Source of the DNA: SZUA-117 sp964630795
GTDB taxonomy: Bacteria; Pseudomonadota; Gammaproteobacteria; Steroidobacterales; Woeseiaceae
Reading direction: 5' to 3'
Length of the DNA: 22,042 bases
NCBI GenBank assembly: GCA_964630795.1
Contig: CAZVWF010000046.1
Coordinates: 1 to 22,042 of the forward strand
The notes beneath the pieces are model-generated. The model was not told the origin of the DNA. It made no database searches and saw only the letters and a list, made by a program, of their open reading frames with translations. A program made the translations under genes and the position numbers. Each line of letters starts with the position of its first letter. The stretch's first letter is position 1. Shown piece by piece: positions 13,706 through 21,764 of this stretch.

Positions 13706-14797
13706 ATGGGTCTGAAAACACCGCTTTATGAGCAGCACGAAATGGCCGGTGCCAAGATCGTCGACTTCGGTGGCTGGGACATGCCGCTGCACTACGGATC
13801 GCAGCTGGAAGAACATCTTGTCGTCCGCCAGGAGGCGGGCGCATTCGATGTTTCGCACATGACGGTTGTTGACGTCGCCGGTCAACAGGCCAGGGCGTTT
13901 TTACAGCGCCTGCTCGCCAACGACGTCGCCCGCCTGAAAGACGAAGGCAAAGCCTTGTACAGCGCAATGCTCAATCATGACGGCGGCGTAGTTGACGATC
14001 TCATCACTTATTACCTGGGTCCCGACCGCTATCGCGTCGTGGTCAACGCGTCGACGCGGGAAAAGGACCTCGCGTGGATCGGAGAGCAGTCGGCCGGGTT
14101 CGACGTTGTGGTTTCCGAGCGCTCCGCACTTGCCATGATTGCGGTGCAGGGTCCGCACGCGCGTGAGCGTGCAGCAACGGTCATTGACGAGGCGTGGCGC
14201 AAGAAAGCGCTGGCGCTAGAACCGTTCCATGGCCTGGAGGCGGATGAGCTCTTTATTGCGCGCACGGGTTACACCGGCGAGGACGGCTGGGAAGTGGTGA
14301 TGCCGGCGGATCAGGCAGCCCGCTACTGGGATGCTTTCGTCGCTGCGGATATCCGGCCTTGCGGCCTTGGCGCCCGTGACACCTTGCGCCTCGAAGCAGG
14401 GATGAATCTCTACGGCAACGATATGAGCGATACGGTTTCGCCACTCGAGGCCGGCCTTGGCTGGACAGTCGCCTGGGAGCCAGCCGAACGCGATTTTGTT
14501 GGCCGGGGTCCATTGGAGGCCATGCGAGCGAATAAAGAACGCAAGCGATTTGCCGGGCTTTTGCTCGAGGGCAAAGGCGTTTTGCGCGACCACATGCGCG
14601 TTGTCGTCGACGGTATCGGCGACGGAGAGATTACGAGTGGCGGATTCTCGCCAACCCTGCGGCGATCAATCGCGATGGCGCGTATACCTGCGGGTAACTA
14701 TGACCGTGCGCAGGTGGAAGTCAGGAACAAGTTGCTGGACGTACGCGTTGTAGAAATGCCGTTCGTTCGTAACGGACAAGCACAGATAGACCTTTAA
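13706..14797 (+). CDS. gcvT: Glycine cleavage system T-protein (aminomethyltransferase)
   Basis: A 363-residue T-protein, normal length. It releases ammonia from the aminomethyl group carried on the lipoyl arm of GcvH and passes the one-carbon unit to tetrahydrofolate. Visible family features are KTPLYEQHEMAGAKIVDFGG (4-23), SHMTVVDVAG (50-59), the LNHDGGVVDDLITYYLG block (89-105) with Asp97 as the likely catalytic aspartate, and the LGARDTLRLEAGMNLYGNDM segment. The ATG at 13706 has GGAG 6 nt upstream. It is the first gene after the riboswitch terminator and is followed 12 nt later by gcvH. The cytoplasmic complex is completed by the next genes except the L-protein (lipoamide dehydrogenase), which is usually encoded elsewhere. 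Confidence 0.97.
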   Translation: MGLKTPLYEQHEMAGAKIVDFGGWDMPLHYGSQLEEHLVVRQEAGAFDVSHMTVVDVAGQQARAFLQRLLANDVARLKDEGKALYSAMLNHDGGVVDDLITYYLGPDRYRVVVNASTREKDLAWIGEQSAGFDVVVSERSALAMIAVQGPHARERAATVIDEAWRKKALALEPFHGLEADELFIARTGYTGEDGWEVVMPADQAARYWDAFVAADIRPCGLGARDTLRLEAGMNLYGNDMSDTVSPLEAGLGWTVAWEPAERDFVGRGPLEAMRANKERKRFAGLLLEGKGVLRDHMRVVVDGIGDGEITSGGFSPTLRRSIAMARIPAGNYDRAQVEVRNKLLDVRVVEMPFVRNGQAQIDL

Positions 14798-14809
14798 GGG
14801 GAGAAAACA

Positions 14810-15196
14810 ATGAGTGAGTTACCGGGCGACCTGAGATATACCGACGAACATGAATGGTTACGCCAGGAAGAAGATGGCAGCGTGACGATTGGCATTACCG
14901 ATCATGCGCAAACAGCGCTGGGTGATCTCGTCTATGTCGAATTGCCGGAAGTCGGTCAGGAAATGGAAGCGGGTGGCGAGATGGCCGTGGTCGAATCCGT
15001 CAAAGCGGCCTCCGACGTTTATGCACCGGTCGGCGGCGAAGTCACTGCGATTAATGAGGAACTGTCCGACGATCCGGAAAAAATCAACACGGATCCGTAT
15101 GGCGACGGCTGGATCGTTCGCATGCAACCGTCAGGCGACAGTGAAACGATGAGCCCGGACGAGTACCAGGCGTTTCTCGACGGGCTTGAAGATTAA
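14810..15196 (+). CDS. gcvH: Glycine cleavage system H-protein (lipoyl carrier)
   Basis: A 128-residue H-protein of standard length. It carries the aminomethyl intermediate between P-, T- and L-proteins on a lipoyl-lysine, here Lys65 in VVESVKAASDVYAPV. Other family features are RYTDEHEWLR near the N-terminus, ITDHAQTALGDLVYVELPEVG and the NTDPYGDGWIVRM segment near the C-terminus. Translation start is clear, with AGGGGAG 6-7 nt upstream of the ATG. The stop codon lies within a small AAGAT/ATCTT hairpin (15189-15203) followed by an AT-rich stretch that contains no Shine-Dalgarno for the next gene, which starts 26 nt on. Confidence 0.97.
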   Translation: MSELPGDLRYTDEHEWLRQEEDGSVTIGITDHAQTALGDLVYVELPEVGQEMEAGGEMAVVESVKAASDVYAPVGGEVTAINEELSDDPEKINTDPYGDGWIVRMQPSGDSETMSPDEYQAFLDGLED

Positions 15197-15222
15197 TTAT
15201 CTTTTAAAAACAGTACTTTAAT

Positions 15223-17100
15223 ATGCCATATATTCCCCATACCGAAGATGAGGTTGCAGCCATGCTCGCCACGATCGGTGCGGACAGCATCGATGACCTC
15301 TTCGATGAAATCCCGACCGAACTGCTGATCAGCGAACTCGATGGCGTGCCCGAGGCATTGAGTGAGCAGGAGATTTCGCGGCTGATGCGAACGCGCGCAG
15401 CACAGGATCGCGGCGCATTGTGTTTCATCGGTGCCGGTGCTTATGAGCACCATATTCCTGCGCCGGTCTGGGACATTGCCACCCGCGGCGAGTTCTATAG
15501 TGCGTATACGCCGTACCAGGCCGAGGCAAGCCAGGGTACCTTGCAAACGATCTACGAGTACCAGACGATGATGACGAGCCTGACCGGCTTGGATGTCAGC
15601 AATGCATCCCTGTACGACGGTGCAAGCTCTCTGGCCGAGGCATCGCTGATGGCCGTCCGCGCCAATCGCAAGTCAAAATCGCTTCGCGTGTTGCTGGCAG
15701 CCGGCGTCAATCAAATGTATCAGCGTGTTGCTTCGGCAATTGCCTGTGAGCAGGGCCTGACATTCGATCGCTTGCCGGTGGATGTGAATTCGGGCGCGAC
15801 GGATCTGAGTGCACTGAATGAACAAGGTGATGCGCCGGTTGCCGTCGTGATTCAGCAACCCTCATTTCTCGGCAGCTATGAGGATGTCGATGCGCTGACG
15901 GACTGGGCGCACGAGCAGGGTGCGCTGGTCATCGCGATCGTCAACCCGACGTCGCTTGCAGTTTTGAATGCGCCCGGCAACTGGGGATCCAACGGTGCGG
16001 ACATTGCCTGTGGTGAAGGGCAGGCGCTTGGCGTGCCGCTGTCTTCCGGTGGGCCGTACTTCGGTATCATGGCCTGCAAGGAGAAGATCGTACGCCAGAT
16101 GCCGGGCCGTATCGTGGGCCGAACCACCGACCTGGACGGCAACCCCGGATTCACCCTGACCTTGCAGGCGCGTGAACAGCATATTCGCCGCACCAAGGCG
16201 ACGTCCAATATCTGTACGAACCAGGGGCTCATGGTGACGGCGGCAACCATCTACATGTCCTTGCTGGGTCCGGCAGGCCTCGCGCGCGTCGCGCTGACCT
16301 CACAACAGCAGACGGCGAAGCTGATCGATCTCCTGGCGAGTATCCCGGGCGTGGAAAAGGCATTCGATGCGCCGAATTTCCATGAGGCGGTGATAAGACT
16401 CGATCGGCCGGTTGCGCCGGTACTCGAAGCGCTGGCGAAACGCGATGTTCTCGGTGGCCTCGACCTGTCACAAAACTATCCCGAACTTGGCAATGCACTT
16501 TTGCTTTGCGCCACCGAGACCAAGACCGACGAAGACCTCGAGACGTACTCGCGCAGGAGAATATGGGCGATGCATGAGATTGCCTACAAGGGCACAAGCT
16601 ATCGGACCTATGGCGAATTGCCGTCCATTGGCAGTCGCGCACCCGACGTGTCGCTGGTGAATACAGAACTGCAGGATGTCACGCTCGCCAACTTTGGCAG
16701 TCAGCGCAAAGTATTCAATATATTTCCGAGCATCGACACGCCGGTTTGTGCGAAATCCGTCATCGCGTTCAACAGGCTGGCAGAAGGCCACGATGATGTG
16801 GCCATGTTGATGGTTTCTTACGACCTGCCATTCGCGCACCGGCGATTTCACGAACAGCATTCGCTCGAAAATGTCGTCGGCCTGTCGGCAATTCGGCACG
16901 CTGGTTTCGGCCAGAATTACGGCGTCCAGATCATGGAAGGACCGCTGGCTGGCATGTTTTCGCGTGCTGTTGTCGTTGCCGACGAGAACAACACGATCGT
17001 TCACAACGAGCAGATTCCCGATTTCGACCACGAGCCGGATTACATCGACGCCTTTCGTGCGCTGGGTATCAAGGTCGATCCGGCCGACCTGGAGGTTTGA
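15223..17100 (+). CDS. gcvPA: GcvPA fused to a thiol peroxidase (Tpx) domain
   Basis: A single 625-residue open frame. Residues 1 to about 446 are GcvPA, the alpha subunit of the split PLP-dependent glycine decarboxylase: MPYIPHTEDEVAAML start, SLYDGASSLAEASLMA, GEGQALGVPLSSGGPYFG, QAREQHIRRTKATSNICTNQ and TETKTDEDLETY near its end. From Met450 a complete Tpx-type atypical peroxiredoxin follows (176 residues; E. coli Tpx has 168): GELPSIGSRAPD, NIFPSIDTPVC with peroxidatic Cys509 and Thr506, LPFAHRRF, and SRAVVVADENN with Arg581. The resolving cysteine position of E. coli Tpx is His543 here, and no other Cys occurs in the Tpx part. Ordinary GcvPA is about 450 residues, so this is a fusion. 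It could be a real bifunctional protein or two overlapping genes joined by a one-base frameshift. No Shine-Dalgarno precedes the ATG at 15223; gcvPB follows 7 nt after the stop. Confidence 0.92.
   Translation: MPYIPHTEDEVAAMLATIGADSIDDLFDEIPTELLISELDGVPEALSEQEISRLMRTRAAQDRGALCFIGAGAYEHHIPAPVWDIATRGEFYSAYTPYQAEASQGTLQTIYEYQTMMTSLTGLDVSNASLYDGASSLAEASLMAVRANRKSKSLRVLLAAGVNQMYQRVASAIACEQGLTFDRLPVDVNSGATDLSALNEQGDAPVAVVIQQPSFLGSYEDVDALTDWAHEQGALVIAIVNPTSLAVLNAPGNWGSNGADIACGEGQALGVPLSSGGPYFGIMACKEKIVRQMPGRIVGRTTDLDGNPGFTLTLQAREQHIRRTKATSNICTNQGLMVTAATIYMSLLGPAGLARVALTSQQQTAKLIDLLASIPGVEKAFDAPNFHEAVIRLDRPVAPVLEALAKRDVLGGLDLSQNYPELGNALLLCATETKTDEDLETYSRRRIWAMHEIAYKGTSYRTYGELPSIGSRAPDVSLVNTELQDVTLANFGSQRKVFNIFPSIDTPVCAKSVIAFNRLAEGHDDVAMLMVSYDLPFAHRRFHEQHSLENVVGLSAIRHAGFGQNYGVQIMEGPLAGMFSRAVVVADENNTIVHNEQIPDFDHEPDYIDAFRALGIKVDPADLEV
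16555..16572 (+). promoter_or_regulatory. tpx: Internal ribosome-binding site and ATG for a separate Tpx
   Basis: AGGAGA (16555-16560) stands 9 nt before the in-frame ATG at 16570, which begins MHEIAYKGTS, a natural Tpx N-terminus. A separate 176-residue Tpx ending at 17100 could be translated from here alongside the fusion. In the frame one base back, the sequence reads VLAQENMGDA and then stops (TGA 16575-16577), overlapping this ATG by 8 nt, as expected if the ancestor had overlapping gcvPA and tpx genes. Confidence 0.5.
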
Positions 17101-17107
17101 CAAAGAC

Positions 17108-18586
17108 ATGAGCGAACAACTGATTTTCGAACGCTCGCGGAACGGTCGCATGGCCGCGGCACAGGTACCGGCCCCGGTATCTGATGGTGCCATTCCGGCC
17201 GCAATGCGCCGGCAGGATACACCGATCCTGCCCGAAGTGTCCGAGTTGCAAGCTGTCAGGCATTACACACGCTTGTCGCAGCAGAACTTCTCCATCGATA
17301 CGCATTTTTATCCGCTGGGCTCATGCACGATGAAGTACAACCCGCGGATCTGTAATTCGCTGGCCTTGTTACCCGGGTTTGCGGGCCGTCACCCGCTCGG
17401 ACCTGAGTCGCATGGGCAGGGCTTCCTGGCATGCATGTATGAGTTGCAGGAAATATTGGCGTCGGTTACCGGTATGGAGGCGTTTTCCCTGACGCCCATG
17501 GCCGGTGCGCAGGGCGAGCTTGCCGGTGTGGCGATGATTCGTGCGTATCACGTCGCAAATGACAGTGAAGAGCGCGACGAGATTATCGTGCCTGATGCCG
17601 CACACGGTACGAATCCGGCGACAGCAACCATGTGTGGTTGCAAGGTCAGGGAGATTCCAACGGGTCCGGACGGTGACGTCGATATCGAAGCGTTGAAGTT
17701 AGCACTGGGCCCGAATACTGCAGGCATCATGCTGACCAACCCGTCAACGCTGGGTGTGTTCGAGCGTCGCATCGTGGAGATTTCGGCGCTGGTGCACGAT
17801 GCGGGCGGCTTGCTGTATTACGACGGCGCCAATTTGAACGCTATCCTTGGCAAGGCGCGACCCGGCGACATGGGGTTTGACGTCATCCATCTTAATTTGC
17901 ACAAAACATTTTCCACGCCGCACGGCGGTGGCGGACCCGGTTCGGGTGCCGTCGGTGTCGGCGAAACGCTAAAGCCCTTCCTGCCCGTTCCGGTGGCAGG
18001 CAAGGGAGAACGGGAAGGCGAAGACCACTATCACTGGCTGACCGAGACGGAATTGCCGCAAAGTATCGGACGACTATCCGGTTTCATGGGCAACGCGGGC
18101 GTATTGTTGCGCGCTTACGTGTACATGCGACTGGTCGGTCGGGATGGCATGCGTCGTATCGCGGAATTCGCGACCCTTAACGCCAACTACCTCGAAAAGC
18201 GCCTCAAAGAGGCCGGGTTCGAGCTGGCTTTCCCGACACGCCGCGCCAGTCACGAGTTCATCGTCACATTGAAAAACGAGGCGAAGGAACTCCACGTCAA
18301 TGCGATGGACTTTGCGAAGGCCCTGCTGGACAAGGGCTTTCACGCGCCAACCACCTATTTCCCGCTGCTCGTCCCCGAGTGCCTGCTCATCGAGCCGACC
18401 GAGTCTGAAACCAAGGAAATGGTGGATCGATTCGTCGACGCGCTGGTCGAAATCAGGGAGGAGGCGAAAACTGACGCTGAAAAGGTCAAGGGCGCGCCGT
18501 ATACGACGCCGGTCCGTCGCCTCGACGACGTCAAGGCGGCGCGGCAGCTGGACCTGGCCTGGCGCCCCGGCACGCCCTCAGCATAG
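17108..18586 (+). CDS. gcvPB: Glycine dehydrogenase subunit 2 (P-protein beta subunit)
   Basis: A 492-residue GcvPB, of usual length. With GcvPA it forms the PLP enzyme that decarboxylates glycine and loads the aminomethyl group on GcvH. The PLP-binding lysine is Lys266 in HLNLHKTFSTPHGGGGPG. Other landmarks are FYPLGSCTMKYNPR (67-80), AHGTNPATATMCG (165-177), NPSTLGVFE (211-219) and YYDGANLNAILG (237-248). The frame is open upstream to 16871, but the ATG at 17108 yields the family N-terminus MSEQLIFERS and has GGAGG (17091-17095) ahead of it at a slightly long spacing. It lies 7 nt after the gcvPA-tpx stop and is the last gene of the operon. Confidence 0.97.
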   Translation: MSEQLIFERSRNGRMAAAQVPAPVSDGAIPAAMRRQDTPILPEVSELQAVRHYTRLSQQNFSIDTHFYPLGSCTMKYNPRICNSLALLPGFAGRHPLGPESHGQGFLACMYELQEILASVTGMEAFSLTPMAGAQGELAGVAMIRAYHVANDSEERDEIIVPDAAHGTNPATATMCGCKVREIPTGPDGDVDIEALKLALGPNTAGIMLTNPSTLGVFERRIVEISALVHDAGGLLYYDGANLNAILGKARPGDMGFDVIHLNLHKTFSTPHGGGGPGSGAVGVGETLKPFLPVPVAGKGEREGEDHYHWLTETELPQSIGRLSGFMGNAGVLLRAYVYMRLVGRDGMRRIAEFATLNANYLEKRLKEAGFELAFPTRRASHEFIVTLKNEAKELHVNAMDFAKALLDKGFHAPTTYFPLLVPECLLIEPTESETKEMVDRFVDALVEIREEAKTDAEKVKGAPYTTPVRRLDDVKAARQLDLAWRPGTPSA

Positions 18587-18831
18587 CAGCGCAGCGGCGT
18601 GAATTAGCGCCGGCCTGACCCCGGTGTTTGGTCGGTCTTGCATACCACCCGGAGTTTCGCGCCTGCGTGACGGCGGCAATTTTGCCCACCCAGGCAACGC
18701 AATACACCGATTTTCCGGCATAATTTCAGGTTCCCCGGTCTGCAGGACTTTCGGGGAGCCGGGGCACGAAGATACTGTCGTATGACCGGTGGCGTATGAA
18801 GACGCTGATTGAGATCGGACGGAACCAAGCC
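18587..18831. other. Intergenic region after gcvPB with a GC hairpin
   Basis: This 245-bp gap contains no convincing gene and no standard intrinsic terminator after gcvPB. CCCCGG (18733-18738) can pair with CCGGGG (18759-18764) around a 20-nt loop upstream of the protease gene; no T-run follows. No clear promoter for the protease was found. Confidence 0.35.
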
Positions 18832-21621
18832 ATGCAAAAAATTCGCTTCACCCTTTTCACTTTGGTGCTGGCCACTGCGGGCGCATATGCGGAAGAGCCT
18901 GAATGGGCGGGAACGCTGGAAAGAATCTCGTCAGGCGTGGTTTCGATCCGCGTTGACAGTACACGCGCCTTCGATACCGAATGGAATTCGTCGAGCCAGG
19001 CTACCGGCTTCGTCGTGGATGCGGAACGCGGACTCATACTGACGAACCGGCATGTCGTTACGCCGGGTCCGGTTGTCGCAGAAGCGATTTTCCTGAACAA
19101 CGAAGAGGTCCGGCTGACACCTGTCTATCGCGATCCGGTTCACGACTTTGGTTTCTTCCGCTATAACCCGGAAGACCTCGTCTACATCGAGCCAGCCGAG
19201 TTGCCGCTCGTGCCGGGTGCTGCGGGAATCGGCCGCGAGATTCGCGTTGTCGGTAACGACGCCGGCGAACAGCTGTCGATACTCGCGGGCACGATCGCAC
19301 GACTGGATCGCAAGGCCCCGGAATACGGCCGCGGCAAATACAACGACTTCAACACGTTCTATTTCCAGGCAGCATCGGGTACGTCCGGCGGTTCCTCGGG
19401 TTCACCTGTTATCAATATCGAAGGCGAAGTCGTCGCCCTCAATGCGGGTGGCAACAACAACGCGGCCAGCAGTTTCTTCCTGCCATTGAATCGAATCGAA
19501 CGTGCGCTTGACCTGATTCGCGATGGCGAACCCGTCACCCGCGGAACCTTGCAGACGATGTTCGAACGCAAGGCCTACGACGAACTGCGGCGGCTGGGGC
19601 TGACGAGCGAGACCGAGGAGGTTGCCCGTCGGCGCTTCCCGGAACAGACAGGCATGCTGACCGTTGAGCAGGTCATTCCCGATTCGCCGGCTGACGGCAA
19701 GCTCGAGCCGGGCGATATCCTCGTTCGCGTCGGCGGTGAACTGGTCACGGAGTTCGTGCCGCTAGCGGCGGCGCTGGATATACGCGTAGGCGATTCGATC
19801 GCCGTGGAGGTCGAACGCGGCGGGCGATCGATCACAGAGGAAATCAGGATCAGCGACCTGCACGAGGTCTCACCGGATGAGTTCCTCGAATTCGGCGACG
19901 CTGTCGTACACGACCTTTCCTACCAGCAGGCGAGGCATTACAACCGTGGGATCGACGGCGTCTACGTCGCGAATCCCGGCTACCTGTTTTCCAGGGCGGC
20001 AATTCCGCGCGGGGCCGTGATATCAGAGGTCGCCGGGGCGCCAGTCTCCGATATCCGGGATCTGCGCGCGCAGCTTGCCGAACTGGCGGACGGAGATCGA
20101 GCCACCTTCCGTTATCACACGATTGACGACCCGCGGAACAGCATCGTCCGTTCCGTCGAAATGGATCGGACCTGGTTTCCTGCGCAATACTGCCATCGCG
20201 ACGACTCGACCGGCGTCTGGCCTTGCGAGGACCTGGAGCCGGGACCGCCACCTTCCGCGCCGGAGACGGGCAGCACCCGGTTCACCACCAACGGCGATGC
20301 GCGCGTCAACATCGTCCAGCCCTCGCTGGCAATGATTACATTCGACCTGCCATATACGATTTCCGGCGTCGCGGAACGTCACTACTACGGGACGGGATTG
20401 GTCGTCGACACTGATCGTGGGCTGATCGTCGTTGATCGAAACACGGTTCCGATCGCGATGGGTGATGTCACGATTACCTTTGCCGGTTCCTTGCAGGTCA
20501 ATGGCCGTGTCGAGTACGTGCACCCCTTGCACAACCTCGCCATGGTTGCCTACGATCCGGCGCTGATTGGCGACACGCCGGTACGTGCGGCGAGCTTTTC
20601 AGATGAAGAGCTGGCACCTGGCGATGACGTTTGGGTTATCGGCCTGAAGGGCGATCACCAGATCGTGCATCAAGCCAGTACCGTCGCGTCGGTCGACCCG
20701 ATGCTGCTCCCTCTGTCCCGCACCATGCGCTTTCGGGATACCAATCTCGAGGCAATTTCGCTGGTCAATGCACCGGGTGACATCGATGGCGTCATCGTCA
20801 ATGAGAATGGCGAGATTACGGCGAAGTGGGTGAGTTTTGCCTACCAGTCCGGCGGCGAGGCCGGCCAGGTCAATCGCGGTATATCTGCCGAGTTGGTCAG
20901 TGAATTCGTGGACGTCGTGCGGTCGGGCGAGCCGATTTACTCACTGGAGGCGGAACTCGGTTACACACCATTGTTTGCCGCCAGAAAGCTCGGGCTGGAC
21001 GAAGTGTGGCTGGACAGGCTCGAGGTGCACAATCCGGCAGCTCGGCGTGCGCTGACAGTGACACGCCTGGTGGCCGGTTCGCCGGCGGCGAAAGCGCTGA
21101 AAAACGGCGATATGATTCTTTCGGTCGATGATGAACTGGTTACGACATTCCGCGAACTCGAAAGGGCCGTGCAGAAGCCGGATGTCGACATTGTCGTCTG
21201 GCGCGATGGCGAATCCATAGACATGAGGCTCGAAACGGTTGCGCTCGACGGGGAAGGTATCCAACGGGCAGTTGCCTGGGCTGGCACGCTGCTGCAGGAT
21301 CCGCATCGTGCAATGTCCGCACAACGAGGCATTGAGCCGTCGGGTGTCTACATTGCATTCTTCAGCTATGGATCGCCGGCGACGCGTTACGGTCTCTGGG
21401 CTGGTCGCAGAATCGTTGCCGTTGATGACACGGAAACCCCGGATTTGCAGTCATTCCTCGACGCCGTTGACGGCAAGGCTGACCAGGACTCGGTACGTGT
21501 CAGGACGGTTACCTGGAATGGCGCCGTCCAGGTGATTACGCTCAAACTCGACAAACAATACTGGCCGGCTTACGAGATTCGCCGAACCCCGGATGGCTGG
21601 ACACGGGCGTCCATCGGCTAG
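18832..21621 (+). CDS. Secreted double-HtrA serine protease of Nma111/Deg7 type
   Basis: A 929-residue protein with a Sec signal peptide (cleavage likely after AYA, residue 20). The first half (about 25-235) is a trypsin-like HtrA protease with an intact triad: His74 in TNRHVVTPGP, Asp105 in RDPVHDFGF and Ser189 in SGGSSGSPV. A PDZ domain follows (about 270-340, VIPDSPADGKLEPGDILVRV), then a PDZ_1-like region (about 345-445). The second half repeats the plan (about 500-700), but the triad is lost: VVDRNTVP has Asn at the His position and HPLHNLAMV has Asn at the Asp position, and no GxSGxP remains. It is followed by a further PDZ (about 741-800, LVAGSPAAKALKNGDMILSV) and a second PDZ_1-like tail. 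This layout and many motifs (IRVVGNDAGE, ILTNRHVV, VVDRNTVP, LHNLA) are those of yeast Nma111. An upstream ATG at 18796 is possible; 18832 gives the compact signal peptide. Likely periplasmic quality-control protease or chaperone. Confidence 0.9.
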   Translation: MQKIRFTLFTLVLATAGAYAEEPEWAGTLERISSGVVSIRVDSTRAFDTEWNSSSQATGFVVDAERGLILTNRHVVTPGPVVAEAIFLNNEEVRLTPVYRDPVHDFGFFRYNPEDLVYIEPAELPLVPGAAGIGREIRVVGNDAGEQLSILAGTIARLDRKAPEYGRGKYNDFNTFYFQAASGTSGGSSGSPVINIEGEVVALNAGGNNNAASSFFLPLNRIERALDLIRDGEPVTRGTLQTMFERKAYDELRRLGLTSETEEVARRRFPEQTGMLTVEQVIPDSPADGKLEPGDILVRVGGELVTEFVPLAAALDIRVGDSIAVEVERGGRSITEEIRISDLHEVSPDEFLEFGDAVVHDLSYQQARHYNRGIDGVYVANPGYLFSRAAIPRGAVISEVAGAPVSDIRDLRAQLAELADGDRATFRYHTIDDPRNSIVRSVEMDRTWFPAQYCHRDDSTGVWPCEDLEPGPPPSAPETGSTRFTTNGDARVNIVQPSLAMITFDLPYTISGVAERHYYGTGLVVDTDRGLIVVDRNTVPIAMGDVTITFAGSLQVNGRVEYVHPLHNLAMVAYDPALIGDTPVRAASFSDEELAPGDDVWVIGLKGDHQIVHQASTVASVDPMLLPLSRTMRFRDTNLEAISLVNAPGDIDGVIVNENGEITAKWVSFAYQSGGEAGQVNRGISAELVSEFVDVVRSGEPIYSLEAELGYTPLFAARKLGLDEVWLDRLEVHNPAARRALTVTRLVAGSPAAKALKNGDMILSVDDELVTTFRELERAVQKPDVDIVVWRDGESIDMRLETVALDGEGIQRAVAWAGTLLQDPHRAMSAQRGIEPSGVYIAFFSYGSPATRYGLWAGRRIVAVDDTETPDLQSFLDAVDGKADQDSVRVRTVTWNGAVQVITLKLDKQYWPAYEIRRTPDGWTRASIG

Positions 21622-21720
21622 GTGAGCGCCCGGCATGCTCAGGCAATATTCGGTCTGCCCGGGGGCACAAATACCGGCAAACAGGCATCGTAAAACGGGT
21701 GTCGCCGAGTTACGCGGTTT

Positions 21721-21759
21721 CGTGGCACCCGCTCCTTCTTCGGGGTACGGGGCGCCACG
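21721..21759. other. Hairpin between convergent protease and aminotransferase genes
   Basis: CGTGGC (21721-21726) pairs with GCCACG (21754-21759), with inner CCCG/CGGG and CTCC/GGGG pairs and small bulges. It lies in the 143-bp gap between two convergent genes, where a bidirectional terminator is expected, but neither strand shows a T-run after the stem. It may act as an mRNA 3'-end stabiliser. Confidence 0.35.
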
Positions 21760-21764
21760 CTGAC

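Noticed and set aside
16871..17107. Upstream extension of gcvPB into the Tpx domain
   Set aside because: This is the third frame of the Tpx coding region; the family N-terminus starts at 17108.
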